From assembly GCF_000758945.1 (NCBI RefSeq), contig NZ_JRND01000003.1, positions 66,401 through 130,400 on the forward strand: 64,000 nucleotides of DNA. The letters are read 5' to 3'. This stretch comes from Lancefieldella parvula_C (GTDB taxonomy: Bacteria > Actinomycetota > Coriobacteriia > Coriobacteriales > Atopobiaceae). The notes below the pieces were generated by a model that was given only the letters and a program-made list of their open reading frames with translations, ran no database searches and was not told where the DNA came from. This document shows, in pieces, positions 1 to 8,894 of the stretch. The position numbers were made by a program, and so were the translations under genes. Each line of letters opens with the position of its first letter. Within the stretch, counting starts at the first letter, position 1.

Positions 1-120
1 CTCTTAATTTCTGCGGCTATGCAGGACTTATACAGTCAAATTTGCAATTAAGAAGAAATAAGCTGTTCAAGAGCTGAAAAATAGAGGTAAGAATTCAGAC
101 AAAATCCCTCTATAGAGTAT
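1..120 (+). other. Stretch upstream of the recA promoter, possible 3' end of an upstream gene
   Basis: One forward frame is open from base 3 to a TGA at 75-77 (25 codons, ending in a Lys/Arg-rich stretch), so it could be the tail of a gene that starts outside the window. It is too short to name. No terminator hairpin is visible between it and the recA promoter. Confidence 0.25.
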
Positions 121-130
121 ATGTTTGACG

Positions 131-159
131 TTGACATAGAACGTCTGTTCTTATATTAT
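131..159 (+). promoter_or_regulatory. recA promoter with LexA (SOS) box in the spacer
   Basis: The -35 box TTGACA (131-136) and the -10 box TATTAT (154-159) are separated by exactly 17 bases. Inside the spacer lies AGAACGTCTGTTCT (138-151), a GAAC-N4-GTTC palindrome of the Gram-positive/actinobacterial LexA type. LexA bound here would block RNA polymerase directly. The geometry matches the lexA and LysM-gene promoters in this window. Confidence 0.9.
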
Positions 160-188
160 TCTAGTAACAAAAAGAGCAAGGAGTATCC

Positions 189-1277
189 ATGGCTAAAAAG
201 TCAGTTTCAAAAGAGATTAAAGCTCGTACTACTGGTGATGAGAGAGATGAGGTTATCTCTTCAACCACTGCAGAGATTGAGAAGAAATTTGGTGCAGGCG
301 CTATTATGCGTTTAGGTGAGGGTGGTCCTGCCTTTGATATTCAAGCTATTCCAACTGGCTCACTTGCTCTTGATGCAGCTTTGGGTATTGGCGGCGTTCC
401 TCGCGGCCGTATCGTAGAGATTTATGGCCCAGAGTCCTCTGGTAAGACAACACTTTCACTAGAAATTCTTGCAGAAGCTCAGGCGCTAGGTGGTGTTGTT
501 GCCTTTATTGACGCAGAGCACGCACTAGACCCAGGTTATGCGGCTCGTATTGGCGTTGATATTGACGATGTTTTAATTTCTCAGCCAGATACTGGTGAGC
601 AGGCTCTAGAAATTTGTGACATGCTTGTTCGCTCAGGCGCCATTGATGTTGTAGTTGTAGACTCTGTTGCTGCTCTTGTTCCTCGTGCAGAGATTGAGGG
701 AGAGATTGGCGATTCTAGCGTTGGTCTTCAGGCTCGTCTCATGAGTCAAGCTCTCCGTAAGTTAGCTGGCTCTCTTTCAAAGTCTAATACGCTTTGTATT
801 TTCATTAACCAACTTAGAGAGAAGATTGGCGTTATGTTTGGAAGCCCAGAGACCACTTCTGGTGGTAGGGCTCTTAAGTTCTTCTCTACTGTCCGTATGG
901 ATATTCGCCGCGTTGACAGCATTAAGGTTAACGGAGAAAACGTTGGTAACCGTGTTCGCGTTAAGGTTGTAAAGAACAAGGTTGCTCCGCCTTTTAAGGT
1001 TGCTGAGTTTGACATTATGTACGGTCAAGGCATCTCCAAAGAGGGCTCCATTCTTGATATGGCTGTTGATTTTGAGATTGTCAACAAGTCTGGAGCTTGG
1101 TTCACCTATGAGGGTGAGCGTCTTGGCCAGGGTAGAGAAGCAGCTAAATCTTTCCTTACTGCCAATCCAGATCTCATGGAAGAGATTGATCACAAAGTAC
1201 GAGTTGCTTGTGGCCTTTTATTTGATGAAGATTCTGAAGTTGGCACTCCGGTTGCAACGGAAGATTCTGCTGAATAA
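189..1277 (+). CDS. recA: Recombinase RecA
   Basis: RecA is the ATP-dependent strand-exchange protein of homologous recombination. It is also the co-protease that triggers LexA self-cleavage. At 362 residues it has the usual family length. Walker A (GPESSGKT, residues 80-87), Walker B (DVVVVD, 153-158) and the conserved core are intact, followed by an acidic C-terminal tail. The start at 189 follows AAGGAG (179-184). A LexA box lies in the promoter, so it should be SOS-induced. The stop codon overlaps the recX start by one base, as expected for a recA-recX operon. Nothing unusual is seen in the protein. Confidence 0.98.
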   Translation: MAKKSVSKEIKARTTGDERDEVISSTTAEIEKKFGAGAIMRLGEGGPAFDIQAIPTGSLALDAALGIGGVPRGRIVEIYGPESSGKTTLSLEILAEAQALGGVVAFIDAEHALDPGYAARIGVDIDDVLISQPDTGEQALEICDMLVRSGAIDVVVVDSVAALVPRAEIEGEIGDSSVGLQARLMSQALRKLAGSLSKSNTLCIFINQLREKIGVMFGSPETTSGGRALKFFSTVRMDIRRVDSIKVNGENVGNRVRVKVVKNKVAPPFKVAEFDIMYGQGISKEGSILDMAVDFEIVNKSGAWFTYEGERLGQGREAAKSFLTANPDLMEEIDHKVRVACGLLFDEDSEVGTPVATEDSAE

Positions 1278-1951
1278 TGTCAGAAATTTCTTGGACGATT
1301 GAGCTTCCAAAAAAGAAACAGGCAGTTCTAGGTCAGGCAAAGCCTAAAGCAAAGATACTTTTAGAAACTGAAATTGGAGGGAAGGAGGAATTCTTTGTCC
1401 CTCCAACAGTAGCTCGTGCTCTTCAGAACAAAGAGAAAGATGGTGTTTTTATACCTTCTTCTCGCAATGAGTTTCTGTATGAGTTAAAAGAGATTTCAAC
1501 GCAGTGCATTAAAGCTCGTATTGAGGCTTTGATTGTAAAAAGGGACTACTCTACAGCTGAGCTTCAAAAAAAGCTCATGCTTGATGGCTATCAGAAGAAT
1601 GTAAGAGACCCTGCAGTGCAGAGGGCTGTTGAAGTTGGTTTGATTAATGACAGTCGTTTTGCAGACGTCTATATACGTTCTAAAATTTCACAAGGCTGGG
1701 GTCCTCTTAAAATTAAAACTGAAATTTCTAAAAAAGGGATTGAAGTTGAGACGCTCCCTGGATGGCCTGACGCTTATTTTTCTGATGTGGATGAATTTGA
1801 AGTTGCGTATTCTTTGGCCCAGAGAAAACACCTGTCGGGAAAAAATGATTATGAGAAGCTTGTCAGGTTTCTCGCCACAAAGGGATATTCATTTTCTATA
1901 GCATCATCTGTTGCTAAAAAGATTTTGGATGAAAACGCCACATCTGAATGA
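1277..1951 (+). CDS. recX: Regulatory protein RecX
   Basis: RecX binds RecA filaments and limits their growth or ATPase activity. The assignment rests on position directly after recA, with a TAATG overlap that suggests translational coupling. It also rests on RecX-type three-helix repeats in the C-terminal two thirds, which are rich in Lys and aromatic residues (for example the DYSTAELQKKL and GLINDSRFADVYI segments). At 224 residues it is longer than the compact proteobacterial form because of an N-terminal extension of about 75 residues, common in Gram-positive RecX. It should be co-induced with recA by DNA damage. No terminator is obvious after it. Confidence 0.9.
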   Translation: MSEISWTIELPKKKQAVLGQAKPKAKILLETEIGGKEEFFVPPTVARALQNKEKDGVFIPSSRNEFLYELKEISTQCIKARIEALIVKRDYSTAELQKKLMLDGYQKNVRDPAVQRAVEVGLINDSRFADVYIRSKISQGWGPLKIKTEISKKGIEVETLPGWPDAYFSDVDEFEVAYSLAQRKHLSGKNDYEKLVRFLATKGYSFSIASSVAKKILDENATSE

Positions 1952-2015
1952 ATATATTTGCTTAGCTTATAAGTCTGTTGTATTGATGTACTTTACTTTT
2001 CCTACCTGCTATTTA

Positions 2016-2044
2016 TTGACAAAAGTTACAATGCTCTATACGAT
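2016..2044 (+). promoter_or_regulatory. Promoter of the rny leader/operon
   Basis: TTGACA (2016-2021), a 17-base spacer and TACGAT (2039-2044) form a strong housekeeping-type promoter. Predicted transcription starts near 2051, leaving about 185 transcribed bases before rny. There is no LexA-like box, so this operon is separate from recA-recX control. Confidence 0.8.
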
Positions 2045-2050
2045 AAATAT

Positions 2051-2200
2051 GCCGTGAATAGGCTCATTTCCGCTGGGCAACCAGCGTCACGTATACAGTA
2101 GGTATCTCATACATTTGATCTATCTCTGAATGTGGCATGACCAGCCAATGAACCCTGCTCATGGCGGGTTCTTTAGATACTGTTGTGTCTAAAGTCTCCT
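2051..2200 (+). ncRNA. Structured 5' leader or small RNA upstream of rny (unassigned)
   Basis: Four hairpins can be drawn. CGCTGG-GCAA-CCAGCG (2071-2086) has a GNRA loop and is enclosed by CGTGA/TCACG (2053-2057 with 2087-2091). TGGC/GCCA pairs within about 2133-2147. GAACCC..GC pairs with GC..GGGTTC (2150-2171). TTTAGATAC pairs with GTGTCTAAA (2172-2193). No U-tract follows, so it is probably a leader co-transcribed with rny rather than a terminated small RNA. I cannot match it to a known riboswitch; 6S RNA and an autoregulatory RNase Y target are possible alternatives. The hairpins are seen; the role is inferred. Confidence 0.45.
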
Positions 2201-2234
2201 GAACACTTTTGTAATCGCCATTTGAGGAGTAGGT

Positions 2235-3788
2235 ATGGAATTAGCAGCGGTAGGCATTGTTTGCCTTCTTGTGGGAGTAGGCCTTGCATACGGCGTACTC
2301 TCTAACATTAGTAATTCAAAGATTAAAACTGCAGAACAGCAGTTAAAAGATGCTCAGACTAATGCAGATCGTATTGCTTCTGAAGCAGCTCGCCAGGCAG
2401 AAACAGTTAAAAAAGAAGCTGTTCTTGAGGCTAAAGAAGAAGTTCTTCAGCTTAAGCAGGCAGCAGAGGCAGATGAGAAAAAGCGTAAGAGTGAGCTTCG
2501 TAGCATGGAGAATCGTATTCTTCAACGTGAAGAGTCCCTTGATCACCGTACTGATGCACTAGAGAAGCGTGAGCATCAGCTCTCCAGCCTTCAGGGCCAG
2601 CTTGATCGTCGTAAGAACGATTTGGATTCTCTTGTTTCTCAGCAGTCTCAAGAGCTTGAGCGCATTGCAGCTCTTACAAAAGATGAGGCTCATGATGAGC
2701 TTCTGGCTCGAGTCCGTTCTGAAAGTGTTCGCGATGAGGCTATGATTCTTCGTGAGTCTGAGCAGCGCGTTCGTGCACAAGCAGATAAAACTGCACGTGA
2801 GATTATTTCTACCGCTATTCAGCGTGTCGCTGCAGATCAGGCTTCTGAGATTACAGTAACTTCCGTCCATATCCCCTCTGATGATCTAAAGGGTAGGATT
2901 ATTGGACGTGAGGGTAGAAACATTCGTACCTTCGAGCAGGTGTCTGGTGTTTCTCTTGTTATTGATGACACTCCAGAGACTGTAGTTCTTTCAAGTTTTG
3001 ATCCAGTCCGCCGTGAGACCGCTCGTGTTGCACTTGAGAACCTCATTGCAGACGGTCGTATTCATCCAGCACGTATTGAGGAGCTCTACAAGAAGGCTGA
3101 GGCTCTTGTTAACGAGCGTGTCCTTGAGGCTGGTGAACAGGCTGCATTTGATTGTGGCATTCACGATCTTCATCCAGAAATCGTAAAGACTCTTGGTAAG
3201 CTTCGCTACCGTACTTCTTACGGTCAGAATGTTCTTGCTCACTCTGTTCAGGTTGCAGTACTTTGCGGCATTATGGCTGAAGAGCTTGGCCTTGAGCCTG
3301 CTCCAGCTAAGCGCGCTGGTCTGCTTCATGACCTTGGTAAGGCAATTGACCACGAGGTTGAGGGTCCACACGCTGTAATTGGTGCAGATCTTGCTCGTCG
3401 TCATGGTGAGCGCCCAGAGATTGTTCACGCCATTGAGGCCCACCATGCAGACATTGAGCCAAATACTGTTCTTGACATGCTTGTTATGGCTGCAGACGCT
3501 ATTTCTGCTGCACGTCCTGGTGCTCGTCGTGAGTCCGCTGAGAACTACATCAAGCGCCTTGAGAAGCTTGAGGCTATCTCCAATGCACATGAGGGTGTTG
3601 AGCGTACGTATGCAATGCAGGCTGGCCGTGAGCTTCACGTAATGGTTGAGCCTCAGATGATTAGCGATTCCGAGGCAACTGTTCTTGCTCACGATATTGC
3701 TAAGCAGATTGAGGATGAGATGGAATATCCAGGACAGGTTCGCGTTGTTGTTATTCGCGAGTCTCGTGCTGTGGATGTTGCTAAGTAA
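2235..3788 (+). CDS. rny: Ribonuclease Y
   Basis: RNase Y is a membrane-anchored endoribonuclease that starts mRNA decay in many bacteria lacking RNase E. The 517 residues show the full family layout. There is an N-terminal membrane anchor (about residues 3-22), a long charged coiled coil (about 30-200), a KH RNA-binding domain with the GRIIGREGRNI loop (220-230), and an HD domain with LLHDLGKAIDHE (363-374). The start follows GAGGAG at 2224-2229. It heads the operon with the GHKL-type ATPase, spoVS and miaB. The long structured leader in front may be a target for feedback control by the enzyme itself; that is inference. Confidence 0.97.
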   Translation: MELAAVGIVCLLVGVGLAYGVLSNISNSKIKTAEQQLKDAQTNADRIASEAARQAETVKKEAVLEAKEEVLQLKQAAEADEKKRKSELRSMENRILQREESLDHRTDALEKREHQLSSLQGQLDRRKNDLDSLVSQQSQELERIAALTKDEAHDELLARVRSESVRDEAMILRESEQRVRAQADKTAREIISTAIQRVAADQASEITVTSVHIPSDDLKGRIIGREGRNIRTFEQVSGVSLVIDDTPETVVLSSFDPVRRETARVALENLIADGRIHPARIEELYKKAEALVNERVLEAGEQAAFDCGIHDLHPEIVKTLGKLRYRTSYGQNVLAHSVQVAVLCGIMAEELGLEPAPAKRAGLLHDLGKAIDHEVEGPHAVIGADLARRHGERPEIVHAIEAHHADIEPNTVLDMLVMAADAISAARPGARRESAENYIKRLEKLEAISNAHEGVERTYAMQAGRELHVMVEPQMISDSEATVLAHDIAKQIEDEMEYPGQVRVVVIRESRAVDVAK

Positions 3789-3791
3789 TTT

Positions 3792-4877
3792 ATGGCAGCC
3801 ACTTCTACTGACTTAACAGGTTTTGTCGCCTCCATGGGAGGTGAGCGCGCACTCCGTGTCGAGGAATCCCTCGGCGCGGGGTACGTTCGTTTACGCGTAG
3901 CAGAAGCAGAGCGTAGACAGGCAAAGCACGATATCCGTTCGGTAGAAGATATTGTTATCGAGCTCTTACGTAATTCTCGCGATGCTGGTGCTCGTCACAT
4001 TTATGTTGCAACCTCAAAAGAGGGTGCGCTCAGAACTATCACCATACTTGATGATGGTCAGGGTATTCCAAAAGACATGCAGGAGAAAATCTTTGAAGCT
4101 CGTGTAACTTCAAAGCTTGAGAGCATGCACATGGACCGTTGGGGAATTCATGGCCGAGGCATGGCTCTCTATTCCATCAAAGAAAACTGTGAATCAGCCC
4201 AGGTTGTAGCTTCTGCTCCGGGACTTGGTTCTGTTATTCAGATTGTGGTAGACACTACTAAAATTTCCGAGCGAGTAGATCAGTCTACTTGGCCAACCTG
4301 TGGTTTGAATGAGGACGGACTCAAAACAACCGTTAAAGGTCCTCATAACATTATTCGTACCTGCTGTGACTTTGCGCTTGAGGTTAAAGGCTCGTGTGAG
4401 GTAATGCTGGGCTCTGCTGCAGAGATTGCAGCTACTGCTCGTCGCAGAATTGCCCAGACGCTTGATATCGCTGACCTGCTATTTGTTGAAGGCTTTGAAA
4501 ACGTGCCTGTTCTCGAGCGCTTCAGGGCCGCAGCGGATGCAACAGAGCTTTCTGAGGTTTGTAAGTCTCTTGGTCTTTCAATGTCAGATAGAACTGCTCA
4601 TAGAATTATTGCTGAGCAGATTAAGCCTTTGCGTAGTGTGTATGCACAGGTCAGCCACACTGTTGAACCTGAAGGGGTTTCTCGCGAAATTGATCTGATG
4701 AAAGACCACCGAGGCCTCAAGATGAGTAAGGCTGATATCAGCAGCTTTTCTCGAAAAATGGAGCAGAGTTTTGCTGAGTTGTCCGAGAAATACTACGTTT
4801 CTTTGACGTCTGAGCCTCGTGTTCGTGTAAGTAAAAACAAAATTGTTGTGACTTTTGATATTGAGTCGCAAGAGTAG
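3792..4877 (+). CDS. GHKL-type ATPase, function unknown, linked to rny and spoVS
   Basis: The N-terminal half carries the Bergerat ATP-binding fold of the gyrase/Hsp90/histidine kinase/MutL group. The N-box is ELLRNSRDAG (about residues 57-66), the G1 box is DDGQGIP (about 86-92) and the G2/lid is HGRGMALYSIKE (about 119-130). No phospho-acceptor, receiver or topoisomerase segment is present. The C-terminal 200 residues are unassigned and highly charged. The gene sits 3 bases after rny and 27 bases before spoVS, without a strong ribosome binding site, suggesting translational coupling. A role with RNase Y or SpoVS is plausible from linkage only. A MutL-like or chaperone-like activity cannot be excluded. 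Confidence 0.8.
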   Translation: MAATSTDLTGFVASMGGERALRVEESLGAGYVRLRVAEAERRQAKHDIRSVEDIVIELLRNSRDAGARHIYVATSKEGALRTITILDDGQGIPKDMQEKIFEARVTSKLESMHMDRWGIHGRGMALYSIKENCESAQVVASAPGLGSVIQIVVDTTKISERVDQSTWPTCGLNEDGLKTTVKGPHNIIRTCCDFALEVKGSCEVMLGSAAEIAATARRRIAQTLDIADLLFVEGFENVPVLERFRAAADATELSEVCKSLGLSMSDRTAHRIIAEQIKPLRSVYAQVSHTVEPEGVSREIDLMKDHRGLKMSKADISSFSRKMEQSFAELSEKYYVSLTSEPRVRVSKNKIVVTFDIESQE

Positions 4878-4904
4878 AACAAACGCACAATAATTGGAGC
4901 ACTC

Positions 4905-5228
4905 ATGGGTTTGCTTAAAGTTTCAAGTAAGTCTTCACCAGCTTCTGTAGCAGGAGCTATTGCGGGACTGGTTAAAGATAACGAGCCTGTTATGCTCCAG
5001 TGCATTGGTGCGGGTGCAGTCAACCAGGGCATCAAAGCTATTGCTATTGCGCGTGGCTTCTTGATTCCTTGCGGTCTGGATATCACCTGTGCTCCAACAT
5101 TTTCTGATATCGAAATTGCAGGGGAGAGTAGAACTGCAATTAAAATTGCCATTTATGTCCATACAATGTCTGCCCCTGATACGCAGACTCCAGCTGTTAG
5201 TTCCACTGAGTATAACGAGGTACTTTAA
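4905..5228 (+). CDS. spoVS: Stage V sporulation protein S (SpoVS, Alba-like fold)
   Basis: The first 86 or so residues match the small, extremely conserved SpoVS family (MGLLKVSSKSSPASVAGAIA, then the GAGAVNQGIKAIAIARGF core). The family has an Alba-like fold and is thought to bind nucleic acid. In Bacillus it affects sporulation and septation, but many non-sporulating bacteria carry it. A C-terminal tail of about 20 residues rich in Thr/Pro/Ser is an addition to the usual length. It lies between the GHKL-type ATPase and miaB in the rny operon, which points to an RNA- or nucleoid-related role. No other sporulation gene is present in the window. Confidence 0.93.
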   Translation: MGLLKVSSKSSPASVAGAIAGLVKDNEPVMLQCIGAGAVNQGIKAIAIARGFLIPCGLDITCAPTFSDIEIAGESRTAIKIAIYVHTMSAPDTQTPAVSSTEYNEVL

Positions 5229-5230
5229 GC

Positions 5231-6598
5231 ATGATTGAAAATTCCGAGCTCGTAGGAAAAACATATCACATCAAAACTTTTGGTTGCCAGATGAATCTGC
5301 ACGATACAGAGCGTGTCTCTGGTCTGCTTGAGGTTTGTGGCTGTAATGAGGTTTCAGATACCGATGACGCAGATATTGTCATCTTTATGACCTGCAGTGT
5401 TCGCGAAAACGCTGATCAGCGTCTCTATGGTCAGGCTTCTGCCATGGTCAGCGCACCAACGCCTCCATCAGGCAAGCGCGTTGTTGCTATTGGTGGCTGC
5501 ATCGCGCAGCGCGATGGCGAGAAGCTCCGTGAAAAGGTTCCAGCCGTTGACGTTGTGTTTGGCACCAGTGCTCTTGCAAGCTTGCCAGCTCTTCTCACCA
5601 GCGCATTTAGGGGCGAGAATGACCGTGTAGCCGTAGACACTTCTGAGGAGGGCAAGGGCTTCTCCACAGATCTGCCAAGCAACCGCGCTCAGCAGTATCA
5701 CGCTTGGGTACCTATCATGACCGGCTGCAATAATTTCTGCACGTATTGCATTGTTCCTTACGTTCGCGGGCGTGAGCGCAGTCGCACCTTTGAGGCTGTT
5801 ATTGGTGAGTGCGAGCGTCTTGTCGCAGATGGCGTTCGTGAGATTACCCTTCTTGGCCAAAACGTTAACTCATATGGTCGTGACCTTTACGGTAAGCCTC
5901 GTTTTGCAGAGCTTTTGCGTGCTGTGGGTCAGACGGGCGTTGAGCGAATCCGTTTCACCTCATCAAATCCAAAAGATCTTACTGATGAGACTATTGCGGC
6001 TATGAAGGAAACGCCAGCTGTCATGCCTCATCTTCATCTTGCAGTTCAAAGTGGCTCTACGCGTGTTCTCAAAAAGATGAACCGCAGCTATACACGAGAA
6101 GAGTACTTAGACGTGGTTTCTCGCCTGCGTACAGCTATTCCAGGACTAGCGCTTTCAACAGACATTATTGTTGGCTTCCCCGGAGAGACTGAGGAAGACT
6201 TTGAGGATACGCTTTCTTTGGTCAAAGAGGCTGGGTATTCTTCTGCGTATACCTTCATTTACTCTAAGCGTCCAGGCACTCCTGCGGCAAAATACGAAGA
6301 CAATACGCCTCACGAGGTCATCCAGGAGCGCTTTGATAGGCTTGCAGAGCTTGTGGCTCAGCAGGCACACGACGCTAACCAGGTAGATCTCAATACTACG
6401 CAGGCAGTTCTTGTTGAGGGAACTTCCAAGCGTGACAATACGGTCATGGTGGGACATAGCGAGAAGAACCAAACAGTTCACTTCAATCTGCCAGAAGGTT
6501 ACACGCCAGAAGATCTTATCGGCAAAATTGTTGATGTTCATATTGATGAGGCTCGTACCTGGTATTTGCGCGGAACCATGGAGTCTGATCCACGATGA
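5231..6598 (+). CDS. miaB: tRNA-2-methylthio-N6-dimethylallyladenosine synthase MiaB
   Basis: MiaB is a radical SAM methylthiotransferase that adds a methylthio group to i6A37 in tRNAs reading UNN codons. All parts are present in the 455 residues. The N-terminal cluster cysteines are C19, C55 and C90. The radical SAM motif is CNNFCTYC (C166, C170, C173), and a C-terminal TRAM domain follows. It acts after MiaA, whose gene overlaps its stop by 4 bases, so the two modification steps are encoded together. The start follows spoVS by two bases with GAGG-TAC upstream. Confidence 0.97.
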   Translation: MIENSELVGKTYHIKTFGCQMNLHDTERVSGLLEVCGCNEVSDTDDADIVIFMTCSVRENADQRLYGQASAMVSAPTPPSGKRVVAIGGCIAQRDGEKLREKVPAVDVVFGTSALASLPALLTSAFRGENDRVAVDTSEEGKGFSTDLPSNRAQQYHAWVPIMTGCNNFCTYCIVPYVRGRERSRTFEAVIGECERLVADGVREITLLGQNVNSYGRDLYGKPRFAELLRAVGQTGVERIRFTSSNPKDLTDETIAAMKETPAVMPHLHLAVQSGSTRVLKKMNRSYTREEYLDVVSRLRTAIPGLALSTDIIVGFPGETEEDFEDTLSLVKEAGYSSAYTFIYSKRPGTPAAKYEDNTPHEVIQERFDRLAELVAQQAHDANQVDLNTTQAVLVEGTSKRDNTVMVGHSEKNQTVHFNLPEGYTPEDLIGKIVDVHIDEARTWYLRGTMESDPR

Positions 6599-7533
6599 GC
6601 TCCCAAGGCTCGGTAATCTGTATTGTAGGTCCTACGGCCTCGGGCAAAAGCTCATTGTCCGAGCTCGTTGCTAAGAAGCTTGAGACCTCTGTCATTTCTG
6701 TTGACGCAATGCAGGTCTACCGTGGCATGGATATTGGCACTGCTAAAACTCCCGTTGAAGAGCGAGAAGCTCCTCTTTTGATGGTAGATTGCGCCAACAT
6801 TTCGGAAGAATATTCTGTTCAAATGTTCCAGACCGCGGCACGCGCAGAAGCTCATAAGCTCATTGATGCTGGTAAAACGCCTGTTTTTTGTGGTGGTACA
6901 GGTCTCTATCTGGATTCGATTATTGACCAGATGGAGTTTCCCTCTGGATCAATTGAGTCTCCTGTACGAACCCGTTATGAAAAGCTTGCAGAAGAGCTAG
7001 GACCTGAGGGTTTACATGAGTTTCTCGCCACAAAAGATGCAGCAAGTGCAGAACTTATCCATCCAAATAACGTGCGACGCGTTGTAAGGGCTTTAGAGCT
7101 CTTGGAAGAAGGCAAGTCGTATGCAACTCATCATGAGGGCTTAAAGGCTCATACGCCGTACTTTGATGCCCAGATATGGGGTCTTACGATGGACCGTCAG
7201 CGTCTTTATGAGCGAATAAACCTCCGAGTTGACCTTATGTTTGAGCAAGGGCTTGTTGAAGAGGTTCAAGCGCTTATTGAGTCAGGTCTCTCTGAAAATT
7301 GCACGGCTGGGCAGGCAATTGGCTACAAAGAGTTCTTTGCGTATTTTGATGGTGAACAGTCGCTTGAACAAACGCGTGAGCTTATTAAGCAGCATACCAG
7401 ACAGTATGCAAAGCGACAGATTTCTTGGCTTAAACGAGATGGTCGAGTAAGGTGGCTTGATATGGATCAGCTTTCGCCTGAGGAAGTCCTCGAGCTGATT
7501 CTTGCGCAACATTCTGACGTACAATGCCAGTAG
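6595..7533 (+). CDS. miaA: tRNA dimethylallyltransferase MiaA
   Basis: MiaA transfers the dimethylallyl group from DMAPP to A37 of tRNAs, the substrate step for MiaB. The P-loop GPTASGKSS is at residues 12-20, and the DAMQVYRGMDIGTAK segment typical of the family follows at about 37-51. The 312 residues are full length. The start codon overlaps the miaB stop (ATGA). The isoprenoid donor depends on IspH, encoded at 54011-54865 in this window. Confidence 0.97.
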   Translation: MSSQGSVICIVGPTASGKSSLSELVAKKLETSVISVDAMQVYRGMDIGTAKTPVEEREAPLLMVDCANISEEYSVQMFQTAARAEAHKLIDAGKTPVFCGGTGLYLDSIIDQMEFPSGSIESPVRTRYEKLAEELGPEGLHEFLATKDAASAELIHPNNVRRVVRALELLEEGKSYATHHEGLKAHTPYFDAQIWGLTMDRQRLYERINLRVDLMFEQGLVEEVQALIESGLSENCTAGQAIGYKEFFAYFDGEQSLEQTRELIKQHTRQYAKRQISWLKRDGRVRWLDMDQLSPEEVLELILAQHSDVQCQ

Positions 7534-7580
7534 GACGTATCAAAATTTAACGTATTTACCTTGTCTTAGATAGGGAGTTT

Positions 7581-8894
7581 ATGGGTCGATTTGTTCCATT
7601 TTCAACTGCTCCTAAAGTTGAACGAGCAATTCTTGTAGGCGTTGATTGCGGTAAAAGCGATTGGTCGCTTGAAGAATCAATGGACGAGCTTGAGCGTCTG
7701 ACACAAACTGACGGCGCTGAAGTCTTTATGCGTCTTACGCAAAAACTTGATGCACCAATTCCCAAGACTTTCATTGGCAAAGGTAAAACTGAGGAGCTTG
7801 TCTCTCTGGTAAGAAACACCAACGCTGATGTGGTCATCTTTGATGATGAGCTCACGCCTTCTCAGCAATCTAATCTAGAAAAATTACTTGGCGAGCCTGT
7901 TAAAGTCATTGACCGTACAGCGCTTATTCTTGATATTTTTGGTATTCATGCACGTACCAAAGAGGGTCGCCTTCAGGTACAGCTTGCACAGCTTCAGTAC
8001 GTACTTCCAAGGCTTCGTGGTATGTGGAGTCACCTGGTAGGCGAGCAAACTCGTGGCGGCATTGGTAGCCGATTTGGCCAGGGTGAGAGCCAGCTTGAGG
8101 TTGACCGTCGCCTTATTAGAAAGCGCATTTCAACCCTTAAAAATGAACTCAAGCAGCTCAGTCAAAGGCGAGAAGTTCAGTCAAAGTCCAGATGGAATTC
8201 TGGAACGTTTAGCGTCTCTCTTGTTGGATATACCAATGCTGGTAAATCAACGCTTTTGAATCAACTAACTGGCGCAGATGTATATGCAAAAGACGAACTC
8301 TTTGCAACTCTTGATCCAACTACCAGAGCGCTTTCTCTTGATGAAGGCAGAAAGATTGTTCTTACGGATACTGTTGGATTTATTCAAAAGCTCCCAACTA
8401 ATCTGATTGAGTCTTTTAAATCTACCTTGGTAGAGGCTCAGGAAGCAGATCTTCTTCTGCTCGTTGCTGATGCAACTGATAAGAATCTTTCTAAAGAAAT
8501 AGCAGTTGTTCGGAGTATTTTGAAAGATATCGAGGCCGATAAAAGCGATCAGATTCTTGTATTAAACAAGGTAGACCTACTTGATGAGCAAGAGCTTCAA
8601 ATGCTCAGAGCACTCTATCCAGATGCTGTATTTATTTCAGCTCAGGAAGGTATGGGCATTAACGGCCTTCTCCACAAGATTCAAGAAATAGCTAGCGCCG
8701 GCGACAAGGTGGTTAGCGCACTTATTCCGTTCAACAAAGGCGCTCTTGTTAAGTCTGTTCATGAGAGATGCCAGCTTTTGCACGAGCAATATGTTGCTGA
8801 AGGTCTTTTACTGTCAGTTAAAGCCGACACGTATATGCAGGCACTTTTAGAGCCGTACGTGGTGTCAGAAGACGATATTCTGACTGATGAATAA
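7581..8894 (+). CDS. hflX: GTPase HflX
   Basis: HflX is a ribosome-binding GTPase that splits stalled or hibernating 70S ribosomes. The HflX N-terminal domain ends in the signature GGIGSRFGQGES (159-170), followed by a helical linker. The G domain has G1 GYTNAGKST (216-224), G3 DTVGF and G4 NKVD. A 47-base gap and its own AGGGAG site separate it from miaA; association with miaA is common in bacteria. The last 30 bases overlap the convergent gene at 8865-9629. Confidence 0.95.
   Translation: MGRFVPFSTAPKVERAILVGVDCGKSDWSLEESMDELERLTQTDGAEVFMRLTQKLDAPIPKTFIGKGKTEELVSLVRNTNADVVIFDDELTPSQQSNLEKLLGEPVKVIDRTALILDIFGIHARTKEGRLQVQLAQLQYVLPRLRGMWSHLVGEQTRGGIGSRFGQGESQLEVDRRLIRKRISTLKNELKQLSQRREVQSKSRWNSGTFSVSLVGYTNAGKSTLLNQLTGADVYAKDELFATLDPTTRALSLDEGRKIVLTDTVGFIQKLPTNLIESFKSTLVEAQEADLLLLVADATDKNLSKEIAVVRSILKDIEADKSDQILVLNKVDLLDEQELQMLRALYPDAVFISAQEGMGINGLLHKIQEIASAGDKVVSALIPFNKGALVKSVHERCQLLHEQYVAEGLLLSVKADTYMQALLEPYVVSEDDILTDE

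Noticed and set aside
121..315. Short + frame starting at the recA promoter
   Set aside because: It begins inside the -35 region and overlaps recA in another frame, without a ribosome binding site.
777..1193. Minus-strand frame inside recA
   Set aside because: Shadow of the recA reading frame; no family features.
2051..2200. Assignment of the rny leader as 6S RNA, SAM, M-box or c-di-GMP riboswitch
   Set aside because: The ends do not pair into a 6S-like rod and none of the conserved riboswitch cores I know could be found.
2991..3692. 233-codon minus-strand frame inside rny
   Set aside because: Fully covered by a well-supported gene on the other strand; composition is an artefact of codon bias.
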